A stretch of 49,096 nucleotides of DNA from an uncultured Mycoplasmatota bacterium (GCA_900546745.1 URDT01000006.1:1-49096), one strand, 5' to 3'; positions 30,774-40,682 are shown, numbered from the stretch's first letter. Translations and numbers: made by a program. Notes: generated by a model not told the origin, from the sequence alone.

Positions 30774-31496
30774 ATGAATATAGTTGAAGTTGATGATTTA
30801 AAACAATTTAAGAAATTACCAATTGGTATTGGAACTAGTGCGGTATGTTATAGAATTGATGAAAATACTGTAGCAAAATTATTTTATGATTTTTTTTGTT
30901 ATGATTTTGATATCAATAATCCAATTGTTAGAAATCAATTTGAATTATTTTCTTCTTTATCTAATGATACTTATAAAGGACCTAATCAATTAATTGTAAA
31001 AGATGGTATTATCGTAGGCTATTTATATCCTTTTATTGATGGAAAAACTTTACATAGAGTGAGAAATAGTATTACAGTGGATGATATTATTATGAAATAT
31101 TCAAAGGTAATAGAGGATACTAAAAGGATCAGTAGTTTTGATTTTAGGCTACATGATTTACATGATAAAAATATATTAGTGAATGATTCATTTAGAGTAA
31201 TTGATTTGGATAGAGGTTATCAAGAAAATAACTCTAACGAAAAAGGACTTTTAAAATATAATATGATTGATATTAACCGTGTAATTATTCATTCATTGTT
31301 TCATGTTGATGATAAAGACTCCATCGTTTTTTACAAAGATTTTTTACAAGAATTATATGATAAATGTTTATATGAAGATTATCGTTTTCTAGTGGATTTT
31401 TTAGAGCAAACAGAAAAAGAAACGAATTTATGTAAAGTGAAATATAAAAAGATAAGAAAGAGAATAAATTATCGGGTAGATAAAACTTATTATTAA
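30774..31496 (+). CDS. Protein-kinase-like fold (APH/RIO type) protein
   Basis: 240 residues. A Gly-rich stretch GIGTSAVCYRI and Lys35 in TVAKLF form the N-lobe. HDLHDKNIL (Asp128, Asn133) is the catalytic loop, and IDLDRG (Asp144-x-Asp146) holds the metal-binding Asp. This is the arrangement of small kinases and aminoglycoside phosphotransferases. There is no membrane segment. The substrate is unknown. An extended -10 TGATACAAT (30739-30747) precedes it; it stands alone between two terminators. Confidence 0.75.
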   Translation: MNIVEVDDLKQFKKLPIGIGTSAVCYRIDENTVAKLFYDFFCYDFDINNPIVRNQFELFSSLSNDTYKGPNQLIVKDGIIVGYLYPFIDGKTLHRVRNSITVDDIIMKYSKVIEDTKRISSFDFRLHDLHDKNILVNDSFRVIDLDRGYQENNSNEKGLLKYNMIDINRVIIHSLFHVDDKDSIVFYKDFLQELYDKCLYEDYRFLVDFLEQTEKETNLCKVKYKKIRKRINYRVDKTYY

Positions 31497-31520
31497 AATG
31501 AATTCAAATTTCATTTTTTT
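31495..31520 (+). terminator. Rho-independent terminator
   Basis: AAAATGAA with TTCATTTT, 7-base loop, T run, starting in the stop codon of the kinase-like gene. Confidence 0.75.
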
Positions 31521-31572
31521 ATTTGCAAATTTCACCAAATTTACACATTTTTTTCCAAAAGGTCTAAATTGG

Positions 31573-31601
31573 TTGCTTTTATCTTCAAAATTTGATATAT
31601 T
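31573..31601 (+). promoter_or_regulatory. Promoter of the exopolysaccharide operon
   Basis: TTGCTT (31573-31578), 17 bp, TATATT (31596-31601). The leader that follows is about 175 bases long. Confidence 0.55.
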
Positions 31602-31663
31602 ATTTTCAGAAAAGAACTAAGAAGGAGAATACTGTAATTTGTTAAAAAACAACTTGTAATATT

Positions 31664-31714
31664 CCTCCGTTTGTCTAAAAACAAACGGGGGAGGGGTAAA
31701 AAACCTCTCTTTTT
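31664..31714 (+). promoter_or_regulatory. Leader with tandem hairpins and a terminator (possible attenuator)
   Basis: Hairpin A pairs CCTCCGTTTGT (31664-31674) with ACAAACGGGGG (31681-31691). Hairpin B pairs GAGGGGT (31691-31697) with ACCTCTC (31703-31709) and is followed by TTTTT, a full terminator inside the leader, about 70 bases before the first gene. The hairpins meet at one shared G. An antitermination factor would be needed for full operon expression; this is an inference. Confidence 0.6.
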
Positions 31715-31782
31715 GTTAGCGAAATTTGAAATGATTTATACTAATTAAGCACAAAGATTATATAGAAATGGTGGCGGTTTAT

Positions 31783-32478
31783 ATGTATGAAGGCGTTATA
31801 AATCAAGAAAATTTAGAAGCAATTACAGCAGTTAGAGAAAAAAAGAAAACAAAAATTAAATATTATTGCTATTTATTTATCAAAAGGAGTTTTGATATAA
31901 TTTGTGCAATCATAGGCTGTATATTTTTAATACCTTTAATGGTTATTGTAAAACTTTGTAATATTTTTACAGGTGATTTTGGCAAATTATTTTATTGCCA
32001 AGAAAGAATTGGAAAAAATGGTAAAAAAATATATATTTATAAATTTAGAACTATGGTTCCAAATGCCGATGAAGAATTAAAAAAATTATTAAAACAACCT
32101 AAATATCGAAAAGAATGGGATTTAAATCAAAAATTAGAAAATGATCCTAGAATTACTAAAGCCGGTAAGTTTTCAAGAAAATCTTCGTTAGATGAGATGC
32201 CTCAATTTATTAATATATTAAAAGGAGATATGTCTTTAATAGGACCAAGACCATTAGTGGCTGGTGAATTAGATGCTCATAAGGGTAGTCACGAATTATA
32301 TGAGAGTATTCGACCTGGTATTACTAGTTGGTGGGCTGCTCATGGACGTTCAGCTGTTACATATGAAGAAAGATTATATTTAGAATATTATTATATTAAA
32401 AATCAGTCTTTGTGGTTAGATATAAGATGTGCTTTAGATACAGCTTTAGCTGTTATTCATAGAACTGGAGCTAAATAG
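31783..32478 (+). CDS. Initiating sugar-phosphate transferase (WcaJ/PglC type)
   Basis: 231 residues. It transfers a sugar-1-phosphate from a UDP-sugar to undecaprenyl phosphate to begin repeat-unit synthesis. After a charged N-terminus comes one hydrophobic helix (RSFDIICAIIGCIFLIPLMV). The conserved catalytic domain follows: KIYIYKFRTM, SLDEMPQFINILKGDMSLIGPRP, and WWAAHGRS near the end. It lacks the large extra N-terminal membrane domain of WcaJ/WbaP. The start at 31783 is chosen because GGTGGCGG precedes it at good distance; an ATG at 31768 has no ribosome site. First gene of the operon. Confidence 0.92.
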   Translation: MYEGVINQENLEAITAVREKKKTKIKYYCYLFIKRSFDIICAIIGCIFLIPLMVIVKLCNIFTGDFGKLFYCQERIGKNGKKIYIYKFRTMVPNADEELKKLLKQPKYRKEWDLNQKLENDPRITKAGKFSRKSSLDEMPQFINILKGDMSLIGPRPLVAGELDAHKGSHELYESIRPGITSWWAAHGRSAVTYEERLYLEYYYIKNQSLWLDIRCALDTALAVIHRTGAK

Positions 32479-32528
32479 AAAGAAATTTTTTCTTTTTTAT
32501 TATTAGATAGAAATGAGAGTTAGTTTTT

Positions 32529-33377
32529 ATGAAAGTAGAAATCATTTGCCCTTTATATAATGCTGAAAATTATATAGAAAATCTTCATGATAATATTTTA
32601 AAACAAAAGAACGTTGATTTTTCTGTAAGGTATTTATTAACAGAATCAACAGATCAGACAGAATCTATATTAAAGTCAAAAAAATTAAATTATAATAAGA
32701 TTGAAAAAAAGGATTTTTCTCATTCCTTAACTAGAGAATTGGCAGCTAGAAATAGTGAAGCCGATATTATTGTTTTTATTTCTCAGGATGTTGAACCTTC
32801 TGATGAAAATTGGCTTTATTATTTAGTAAAGGATATTATAGATGGTAATGTATCTGCAGCGTACAGTAGACAAATTACAAAATTTAATAATTTAGAAAAA
32901 TATACAAGAGAAAAAAATTATCCTAAAGAATCCAAGATTGTTTCAAAAGATGATATTGAAAGTTTAGGATTAAAAACATTTTTCTTTTCTGATGCTGCTT
33001 CTGCTATAAAAAAAGAAGTTTTTGAACAATTAAATTATTATGATAATAAAAGATTACCTATTAATGAGGATATGTATATAGCTCACAAATTAATTACAAA
33101 TGGATATAAAATTAAATATTGTTCGGATTCAATTATTTATCATTCTCATAATTTTAAACTAAAAGAATTGTATAATCGATACAAATTAACAGGTCAATTC
33201 TTTAAGGAAAATAGTTATTTGGATGAGTATGGCACAACTGATAGTGGAATAAAATTAGCAACATATGTTTTTAAAAGAATAATGCAAGAGGGTAGAATTT
33301 TACTTTTATTTAGATATCCTTTCGATATGGGAGCTAGATTTATTGGAATGAAAGCGGGTAAGTATGGAAAAAAGTAA
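32529..33377 (+). CDS. Family 2 glycosyltransferase (rhamnosyltransferase-like)
   Basis: 282 residues. GT-A fold: EIICPLYNAENYIENL at the start, VFISQDVEPSDENWL as the metal-binding region, and INEDMYIAHKLITNGYKIKYC as the ED motif. The C-terminal YDMGARFIGMKAGKYGKK type ending and the SHSLTREL segment are common in rhamnosyltransferases; the donor sugar is not proven. It overlaps the polymerase gene by 14 bases. Confidence 0.85.
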   Translation: MKVEIICPLYNAENYIENLHDNILKQKNVDFSVRYLLTESTDQTESILKSKKLNYNKIEKKDFSHSLTRELAARNSEADIIVFISQDVEPSDENWLYYLVKDIIDGNVSAAYSRQITKFNNLEKYTREKNYPKESKIVSKDDIESLGLKTFFFSDAASAIKKEVFEQLNYYDNKRLPINEDMYIAHKLITNGYKIKYCSDSIIYHSHNFKLKELYNRYKLTGQFFKENSYLDEYGTTDSGIKLATYVFKRIMQEGRILLLFRYPFDMGARFIGMKAGKYGKK

Positions 33378-34698
33378 GGTAACAAAATTTAATTTGAATT
33401 TGTATTTAATATTAATCATTGTTGTAGCATGTTTTCCTAAAATTAATATTATTAATGTCCCTGGAAGTTCTACTGGTATAAGAATTGATGATATTTTAAT
33501 TGCAATTACATTATTTATAATGATTTTAAGTACAGGGAAAGAGATTTTTAATGATAAAAATATAAAGAAAATTACTACTATATTTTTAGTGTATTCTGTA
33601 TCTTGTGTAATTTCAATTATATTTGGAACTTTAAATGGTTATATTTCACCATTATTGGGGGCTTTGCATTTAACAAGAAAAATAGAGTATTTTATATTTA
33701 TATTTTTTGGATATAGATATTTTAAATATGAACAACAGAATCCAAAAATATTGAAAATAGTAAATTGTGTAGTTGTGTTTCATCTGCTTGTGTGTATTTT
33801 GCAATATTTTGGCTTGGTAGGATCATTTAATGCTGGAGAGGCGTTAGATTATTTAACGCAAGGAAGAGTTAGTTCTACATTTAATGGAGCCTATGAATTG
33901 TCAGCATTTTTATTATTATTATTGCCAATATATTTATATAATATTTTTTCAAAATCTAGACAAACTAGTGGTTTGTATCAAAATTTATTTTTTATAGGAA
34001 TTATATTTTTATGTATATTTATATCAGAGTCACGAATTTCCTTTTTAGCGTTTATAGCAATAGTTATATTGATGTTTTATCATTTTAAAGTAAAAAATAA
34101 TAAAAAAAATTTTGCAATAATTGTTATTACAATTTTTGTAGCAATTTTGGGATTGTCTGCTTTAAAATCTGGAAATTCAAATATTTCAAAAAGATTAAAT
34201 GAAATTTCTATATCAGGGTTTATTGAATCAACTTCCTGTGCTTGGGAATATAAAGATTTTGATTTGTACTTATCACAAAATAAATGGTATGGAAATTATG
34301 CGTGTATGACTATTGGAACAGATTCTAGTTGGAATTTAAGAGTAAATCATTGGATGCAATTAATTGATGGAGCATTAAGAAATCCATTATTTGGTTTAGG
34401 TTTATCTATTGCGGGAAGCGCTTCTGACGGTGAATATGTTAGAATATTGACAGAATCTGGTTTATTGGGCTTATTATTGTGGGGATATTTATTATATAAA
34501 TTAGTCTGTATTTTTAATAAACATCAAGATAATAAATTATGTGTTATAAGTAAATATGCATTGTTTGGGATGCTTATTGGAGCAATTTTTATAGATGTCT
34601 TTTCAGCATCAAAGGTTATTATGATTTTTTGGTTTTTAGTAGGAATGAGTTATTCAAGTATATTTGAGGATGAAAATGAAGAACGTAGTAATAGTTAA
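33364..34698 (+). CDS. O-antigen/exopolysaccharide polymerase (Wzy-like)
   Basis: 444 residues with about 11 hydrophobic helices and a large outside loop at roughly 280-335 (GYVRI, ESTSCAWEYKDFD). A Wzy_C-like segment, NPLFGLGLSIAGS, lies after the loop. This is the typical membrane enzyme that joins repeat units outside the membrane. Sequence identity within Wzy is low, so topology and context carry the call. It overlaps both neighbours. Confidence 0.8.
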   Translation: MEKSKVTKFNLNLYLILIIVVACFPKINIINVPGSSTGIRIDDILIAITLFIMILSTGKEIFNDKNIKKITTIFLVYSVSCVISIIFGTLNGYISPLLGALHLTRKIEYFIFIFFGYRYFKYEQQNPKILKIVNCVVVFHLLVCILQYFGLVGSFNAGEALDYLTQGRVSSTFNGAYELSAFLLLLLPIYLYNIFSKSRQTSGLYQNLFFIGIIFLCIFISESRISFLAFIAIVILMFYHFKVKNNKKNFAIIVITIFVAILGLSALKSGNSNISKRLNEISISGFIESTSCAWEYKDFDLYLSQNKWYGNYACMTIGTDSSWNLRVNHWMQLIDGALRNPLFGLGLSIAGSASDGEYVRILTESGLLGLLLWGYLLYKLVCIFNKHQDNKLCVISKYALFGMLIGAIFIDVFSASKVIMIFWFLVGMSYSSIFEDENEERSNS

Positions 34699-35881
34699 TG
34701 ATTTTGATTATATTCAAGGTGGGGCAAGTAAAGTTGCTATTGAAACTGCAGAACTACTAGCTAACAAGTATAATGTGATTTTTTTCTCAGCTGTTTCAGA
34801 AGATAAAAATTATAATGATAAGATAACATATATCTCGACTAATCAAAATGAATGCTTGAAAGACAAAAATAAAATAAGAGGTATGATAAATGGTATTTAT
34901 AATTTTAAAAGTTCAAAATTATTAAAAAAAACCTTAAAATCGTTAAACAAAGATGAAACAATTATTCATGTTCATGGATGGACTAAAGCATTGTCTTCTA
35001 GTATTTTTAAATATGCTTTAAAAAATAATTATACTGTTGCTTTGACGTTACACGATTATTTTACTGTCTGTCCAAATGGTGGTTTTTTCAATTATAAAGT
35101 AAATAAAATATGTAATTTTAATCCGATGAATATTAAATGTATAAAGTGTAATTGTGATTCTAGAAATTATGTATTTAAATTATATAGAGTTGTAAGACAA
35201 TTTGTACAAGACAATATTGTTGGACTTAAGAAAAGACTCAAATATGCTATTGGTATATCTGATTTAAATATTAAAGTATTAAAAAAATATTTAAATGATA
35301 ATATTTGTATACAAAAGATATATAATCCAATTGATTTTGAATTACCTTCAAAACAAGTTGATGTATCAAAAAATACGAAATATATTTATATAGGAAGAGT
35401 TACAAAAGAAAAAGGGGTGGATATTTTTTGCCAAGAAATATCTAAAAATAATTATGACGGAGTAGTTGTAGGAAATGGACCAGAACTATGTGAATTAAAA
35501 TCAAAATATCCAAATATCAATTTTGTTGGATGGAAAAATAAGACTGAAATAGAAGAATATTTGAAACAGTCAAGAATGCTTATTTTCCCATCATTATGGT
35601 ATGAGGGAGCACCGTTAACGCCATTGGAAGCAATGAGTTATGGTATTCCTTGTGTTGTGTCAAATTGTTCTTCGGCTATAGAATATTTCGATACCAAAAA
35701 TGGTGAAATATTTGACCCATATATTCCAGGTAGTTTAACTGAAAAAATAAATCTTATTAATAATAATATAGAATCTTACAGCAAAAACGCCTATAATTAT
35801 ATGATTAATTATAAAAAAAATAATTATGTTGAAGAATTAGAAAAATTTTATAGGAGTGTTTTAAATGACAAAAAGGATTGA
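34676..35881 (+). CDS. Family 4 glycosyltransferase
   Basis: 402 residues from the ATG at 34676, with GAGG (34666-34669) 6 bases before. The earlier in-frame TTG at 34664 and ATG at 34670 overlap that site. GT-B fold: IVNDFDYIQGGASKVAIE N-terminal loop, YIGRVTKEKGVDIF, and FPSLWYEGAPLTPLEAMSYGIPCV with the E-x7-E motif. A cysteine group (CNFNPMNIKCIKCNC) suggests a bound metal. The HDYFTVCPN motif is shared with GT4 enzymes of capsule loci. Overlaps Wzy by 23 bases. Confidence 0.88.
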   Translation: MKNVVIVNDFDYIQGGASKVAIETAELLANKYNVIFFSAVSEDKNYNDKITYISTNQNECLKDKNKIRGMINGIYNFKSSKLLKKTLKSLNKDETIIHVHGWTKALSSSIFKYALKNNYTVALTLHDYFTVCPNGGFFNYKVNKICNFNPMNIKCIKCNCDSRNYVFKLYRVVRQFVQDNIVGLKKRLKYAIGISDLNIKVLKKYLNDNICIQKIYNPIDFELPSKQVDVSKNTKYIYIGRVTKEKGVDIFCQEISKNNYDGVVVGNGPELCELKSKYPNINFVGWKNKTEIEEYLKQSRMLIFPSLWYEGAPLTPLEAMSYGIPCVVSNCSSAIEYFDTKNGEIFDPYIPGSLTEKINLINNNIESYSKNAYNYMINYKKNNYVEELEKFYRSVLNDKKD

Positions 35882-36932
35882 AGTTTTTCAAAGCTTTAGA
35901 TTTATAGCTTTTTTATTAATATTTATATGGCATTTGAATGGTTATATGGGAATTTCAGTTACATCTCATGCTCAAATAGCCGTTTCATTTTTTATCATTA
36001 TATCAGGATTTTTAAACTGTATTTATATTGAAAATGATAGTAATTATAATAGTAATGTTAATTATTTAAGAAAAATGTTTAATTACGCTAGAACAAAAAT
36101 TAAAAAGATTTATCCACTATATATAGTTACAATAATTTTATTCATACCAATAAGCTTTAAAAATTTAGTCCTTGAAAGTAATGTTAGTATAATAATTTAT
36201 ATGTTATGTGTTATTGCAAATATATTTTTGCTAGAGGCATGGTTTCCGAAGAATTTTGATAGTATTTCATATGCTGGATGGTATTTATCCATATTAGTTT
36301 TTTTACAATTTATAACAATTCCATTAAATGATTTATATAAAAAAGTACATTCGAAAATTAACTCAAATATATTAATTATTGCAGCAGTATTTATATTATT
36401 TTTAATGTATACAATTTTTGTTGGAAATGAATTCTATTTTTATTACAATTTTCCTTTATATAGAATTTTTGAGTATTTTATTGGATTTATACTTGGAAAA
36501 ATGTATTTGAATGGTGAGTATAAGAAGATGTTTTGTGATAAAAAACTTTCAACATTTATAGAAATAATTACCATATTAGTTTGTTTAATTGTATATAATT
36601 TATTTTATTCATCTTCAAATTATGGTGTACATTCTGTTGTAGAAATGCTTGTTATTATGGCAATAATATTTGTTTTTTCACATGAAGCTGGATATATTTC
36701 TAATTTACTTAAAAATAAATTTTTGATAAATTCTGGAAATATTAGCGGCGAATTATATTTGATTCATAATTTATTTACAGCCTATTTATTAGGTATAATT
36801 ACAAGAATTGTACCACATGGAAATTTCGTTGTTAATTTATTAGTCTTTACTTTAACTTTTATATTAAGTTATATTACATCATATTTTATTCATTATAGAA
36901 AGGATTATTTTAAATGCTTAAAAAGAAATTAA
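35865..36932 (+). CDS. Acyltransferase family 3 (O-acetyltransferase)
   Basis: 355 residues with about 10 membrane helices. FRFIAFLLIFIWHLNG at the start carries the family His (WH), and ISGFLNCIYI follows. The C-terminal EYFIGFILGKMYL and SGELYLIHNLFTAYLL are typical. It likely acetylates the growing polysaccharide. GGAG precedes the ATG; it overlaps the previous gene by 17 bases. Confidence 0.85.
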   Translation: MTKRIEVFQSFRFIAFLLIFIWHLNGYMGISVTSHAQIAVSFFIIISGFLNCIYIENDSNYNSNVNYLRKMFNYARTKIKKIYPLYIVTIILFIPISFKNLVLESNVSIIIYMLCVIANIFLLEAWFPKNFDSISYAGWYLSILVFLQFITIPLNDLYKKVHSKINSNILIIAAVFILFLMYTIFVGNEFYFYYNFPLYRIFEYFIGFILGKMYLNGEYKKMFCDKKLSTFIEIITILVCLIVYNLFYSSSNYGVHSVVEMLVIMAIIFVFSHEAGYISNLLKNKFLINSGNISGELYLIHNLFTAYLLGIITRIVPHGNFVVNLLVFTLTFILSYITSYFIHYRKDYFKCLKRN

Positions 36933-38650
36933 AAAAAATTTATTTTAAAATAGTTGGTCCGATAAAGAGAAAAAAGTTTAAATGTACAGATTTTACAATT
37001 ATATCTAATAATTGTTTTGGTGGTATTATATACAGAAATAATAATCTACCATACAATACACCAACAGCTGGATTATTTTTTATGGCAAATGATTATATTA
37101 AATTTATTTATGACATGAAAAATTATTTGAGTAAAGAATTAACGGAAATAAAAATAGAGGACTCTAATTATTATGATTATTTGAAAAGTATTAATTACAA
37201 TGCTCCAATTGGTAAATTGGGGGATGTTGAAATAATGTTTTTACATTATCCAACGTTTGAAGAAGCGAAGGAAAAATGGGATAGAAGAAAACAAAGAATT
37301 AATTATGACAAGATAATTTATAAATTTTCTGAGCAAAATAATTGTACTTATGAAGATTTGAAAAAATTTGAAGAATTTAATGCTTTAAACAAATTATGTT
37401 TTACCTTTAATAAATATGATGATTTAAAATGTATTCAATTTACAGAATTTGAAAAAAATCCAGGTATGTTCAATGATAGTAGTGAAAGAGTCTTCAAAAA
37501 ATATTTTAATATTTATGATTTTGTAAATAACAAATTAACTTTTACACCAAAAGTTTTAATGGTTGTATCAGATTTACTAAAGTGCAATGGGATTTCATCA
37601 TATGTTATGAATTATTTTAATCAAATTGATTCTAAAGATGTTGCTATTGACTTTGTTGTAACAAGTAATAAAATTGATGAGATATATAAAAGAGATATTT
37701 TAAATAAAAAAAGAAATATATATTTAATTGATTATGATGCTAATATATCTTTATTTAAAAATGTAAGAAAAATCAAAAAATTTATGAGAGAAAATTCTTT
37801 TAAATATGATATTATACATTCCCATTTAATTAATAAAGGATATTTTTATTTAAAATATGCTAAAAAATATGGAATACATGTTAGAATTCTCCATAGTCAT
37901 AATACTGTTTTAGGTGATGACAAGTTTATTCGAAAAATAGTCAATGAAATTTTCAAAAAATTAGCTATATTAAATGCAAATACTTATTTTGCTTGTTCAA
38001 ATTTAGCTGGAAAATATTTATTTAATAGAAAAAAGTTTGAAGTTATAAATAACGCAATTGATATTAATAAATTTATATATAATGAAAATTGGAGAAATGA
38101 ATATAGAAAATCTTTAAAAATAGAAAATAAGTTTGTAATAGGCCAAGTTGGAAGATTATCAATTCAAAAAAATCATTTATTTTTTGCTGAGGTAATGAAA
38201 AAAATTATTGATAAAAATAAAAAAATTATATGGTTAATTGTTGGTGATGGAGATTTAGAGTTCAAGATTAAACATAAAGTTGAAGAGTTAGATATTAAAG
38301 ATAATGTTATTTTCTTAGGAACAAAAAATGATGTTAATAAATTATATTCTGCTATAGATTTATTTGTTTTACCTAGTTTATATGAGGGATTACCTGTTGT
38401 GGCAGTTGAAGCACAAGCATCAGGTGTTAAATGTATTTTGTCTGATACTATAACACAGGAAGTGAATATTTCAAAAAATGTCTCATTTGTTCCTCTAAAT
38501 GAAAAAAAATGGGTAGAGACTATTAGTAGTTATAAAAATGAAAATAAACGTTTTGTTTTTGAAAAAGAAAAATTTTTAAAGTATAACATATATACAGAAA
38601 GCGAAGTATTAAAAAATAAATATATTTCATTAATAAAAAACAATAATTAA
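36914..38650 (+). CDS. DUF1919-family 4 glycosyltransferase fusion
   Basis: 578 residues. Residues about 20-210 match DUF1919, known from exopolysaccharide loci: FTIISNNCFGGIIYR, YNTPTAGLFF, YDKIIYKFSE and FNDSSERVFKKYFN. From about 218 a complete GT4 enzyme follows: VSDLLKCNGISSYVMNYFN, HSHNTVLGD, GQVGRLSIQKNH, FVLPSLYEGLPVVAVEAQASG. No stop or frameshift separates the halves. The DUF1919 role is unknown; fusion suggests it modifies the sugar added by the GT4 half. AAAGGA precedes the ATG and the gene overlaps the acyltransferase by 19 bases. Confidence 0.82.
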   Translation: MLKKKLKKIYFKIVGPIKRKKFKCTDFTIISNNCFGGIIYRNNNLPYNTPTAGLFFMANDYIKFIYDMKNYLSKELTEIKIEDSNYYDYLKSINYNAPIGKLGDVEIMFLHYPTFEEAKEKWDRRKQRINYDKIIYKFSEQNNCTYEDLKKFEEFNALNKLCFTFNKYDDLKCIQFTEFEKNPGMFNDSSERVFKKYFNIYDFVNNKLTFTPKVLMVVSDLLKCNGISSYVMNYFNQIDSKDVAIDFVVTSNKIDEIYKRDILNKKRNIYLIDYDANISLFKNVRKIKKFMRENSFKYDIIHSHLINKGYFYLKYAKKYGIHVRILHSHNTVLGDDKFIRKIVNEIFKKLAILNANTYFACSNLAGKYLFNRKKFEVINNAIDINKFIYNENWRNEYRKSLKIENKFVIGQVGRLSIQKNHLFFAEVMKKIIDKNKKIIWLIVGDGDLEFKIKHKVEELDIKDNVIFLGTKNDVNKLYSAIDLFVLPSLYEGLPVVAVEAQASGVKCILSDTITQEVNISKNVSFVPLNEKKWVETISSYKNENKRFVFEKEKFLKYNIYTESEVLKNKYISLIKNNN

Positions 38651-38671
38651 AATTTAAAATGGAGTGAGATT

Positions 38672-39586
38672 ATGGAGTATAAAATTTGTGCAATAGTAGT
38701 TACATATAATAGAAAAAAATTGTTGGAAGAAAATATAAATGCATTATTGAAACAGAGTTATAAAAAATTTGATCTTTTGATAATTGATAATGGTAGTACA
38801 GATGGTACACAACAAATGGTTAATATATATAGAGATAGTAGATTAAAATATATAAATACAGGTAGTAATCTTGGTGGAGCTGGAGGATTTTCTTTTGGAT
38901 TGAGGAAAAGTATAGAATTAGGATACGATTATGCATGGATAATGGATGATGATACAATTCCGGAAGAGAAATCATTAGAGTCATTAATAAAAAAAACTAA
39001 AGGTATAGATTTTTCCTTTATGAGCTGTTTAACTAAATGGACAGATGGAAACTTAGCAAAGATGAATATTCAAGAAATTGATAAAAATATAATTGCTGAA
39101 AATGAAATCTTGTCTAAAAGGTTAATACCAATCATAAGAGCTTCCTTTGTCGCATGTTATATTAATTTGCATTATGCAAGAAAGGCCGGATTACCGATAA
39201 AAGAGTTCTTTATTTATGGAGATGATTTTGAATATACTTTTAGATTAACAAAGTATCAAAAGGCCTATTTGGATTTAGACAGTGTTGTTATACATAAAAT
39301 GCCTAATAATACCGATGTAAATGTTCTAGATTTGCCAAAAGAAAAAATTAATAGATTATTTTATAACTATAGAAATTTGTTTTATATTAAGAGAAAAAAC
39401 GGTCTTAAAGAATCTATTAAATATTTATTTCATTGTTTTAATTCTATTATAAAAGTGTTATTTTGTGCTAGAGATTCAAGATTTAAAAGAGCTTTTTATA
39501 TTGTAAAAGGAACTGTTTATGGTATTTTCTTTAATCCAGATATTGAATATTGTAATAGTGAGGAGAAAATAAATGAAACAGTATAA
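38672..39586 (+). CDS. Family 2 glycosyltransferase (GlfT2-like, probable galactofuranosyltransferase)
   Basis: 304 residues. VVTYNRKKLLEENINALLKQ, IDNGSTDGT, NLGGAGGFSFGLRKSIELGYDYAWIMDDDTIP (given in parts: NLGGAGGFSFG, AWIMDDDT) are characteristic of the GlfT2/WbbI-type branch that uses UDP-galactofuranose. YGDDFEYTFRL is the active-site acid region. The gene overlaps glf by 14 bases, which strongly supports a galactofuranose donor. GGAGTGAGA precedes the ATG. Confidence 0.88.
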   Translation: MEYKICAIVVTYNRKKLLEENINALLKQSYKKFDLLIIDNGSTDGTQQMVNIYRDSRLKYINTGSNLGGAGGFSFGLRKSIELGYDYAWIMDDDTIPEEKSLESLIKKTKGIDFSFMSCLTKWTDGNLAKMNIQEIDKNIIAENEILSKRLIPIIRASFVACYINLHYARKAGLPIKEFFIYGDDFEYTFRLTKYQKAYLDLDSVVIHKMPNNTDVNVLDLPKEKINRLFYNYRNLFYIKRKNGLKESIKYLFHCFNSIIKVLFCARDSRFKRAFYIVKGTVYGIFFNPDIEYCNSEEKINETV

Positions 39587-40682
39587 TTATTTAATAGTAG
39601 GAGCTGGTTTATTTGGTTCTACTTTTGCTTATGAAATGTCAAAAATTGGAAAAAAATGTTTAGTAATAGATAGAAGAAATCATATTGGAGGAAATATATA
39701 TTGCGAGAACATTAATGGGATTAATGTGCACAAATATGGAGCACATATATTTCATACATCAAATAAAAAAATTTGGAATTATGTAAATCATTTTGTTGAG
39801 TTTAATAATTATATAAACTCTCCAATAGCTAATTATAAGGGAGAATTATATAATTTACCATTTAACATGAATACATTTACTAAATTATGGAGTGATGTTA
39901 AAACACCAACTGATGCGAAAAATAAAATAAAAAAGCAAACAAAAGAATTAGAAAATATTGAACCGTCTAATTTAGAAGAACAAGCTATTCGTTTAGTTGG
40001 TAAAGATATTTATAAAAAACTGGTTAAAGGTTATACTGAAAAACAATGGGGTAAAGATTGTAGAGAATTACCAAGTTTTATAATAAAAAGATTACCTATT
40101 AGATTTACTTTTAATAATAACTATTTTAATGATAAGTATCAAGGAATTCCTGTAGGTGGATATAATAAAATAATTGAAAAAATGTTAGAAAATTGCGATG
40201 TTGAATTGAATGTTGATTATTTAAAAAATAAGGAAAAATATAATTGTTTAGCGGATAAAATATTATATACTGGTATGATTGATGAATATTTTAATTATTC
40301 ATTAGGAAATTTAGATTATAGAACTTTAAAATTTGAGACAGAAGTGTTGGAAGATGTTGAGAATTATCAGGGAAATGCTGTCATGAATTATACAGATAGA
40401 GAAACGCCTTATACAAGAATAATTGAACATAAACATTTTGAATTTGGAAAACAAAAAGATACAATTATTACTAAAGAATATCCATGTAATTGGAAACCTG
40501 GTGATGAGGCCTATTATCCTATAAATGATGAAAAGAATAATAATTTATTTGAAAAATATAAATTATTAGCAAATAAAGAAAATAACGTTATATTTGGAGG
40601 AAGATTAGGAAATTATAAATATTATGATATGGATAAGGTTATTGAAGCAGCGCTAGATTTAGTAAATAAGGAAATGAATTGA
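39573..40682 (+). CDS. glf: UDP-galactopyranose mutase
   Basis: 369 residues; interconverts UDP-galactopyranose and UDP-galactofuranose with reduced FAD. The Rossmann motif VGAGLFGSTFAYE and IDRRNHIGGNIY bind FAD. KYGAHIFHTSN, GYTEKQWGKD and the C-terminal GGRLGNYKYYDMDKV motif are diagnostic. AGGAG precedes the ATG. It supplies the substrate for the neighbouring GlfT2-like enzyme. Confidence 0.97.
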   Translation: MKQYNYLIVGAGLFGSTFAYEMSKIGKKCLVIDRRNHIGGNIYCENINGINVHKYGAHIFHTSNKKIWNYVNHFVEFNNYINSPIANYKGELYNLPFNMNTFTKLWSDVKTPTDAKNKIKKQTKELENIEPSNLEEQAIRLVGKDIYKKLVKGYTEKQWGKDCRELPSFIIKRLPIRFTFNNNYFNDKYQGIPVGGYNKIIEKMLENCDVELNVDYLKNKEKYNCLADKILYTGMIDEYFNYSLGNLDYRTLKFETEVLEDVENYQGNAVMNYTDRETPYTRIIEHKHFEFGKQKDTIITKEYPCNWKPGDEAYYPINDEKNNNLFEKYKLLANKENNVIFGGRLGNYKYYDMDKVIEAALDLVNKEMN

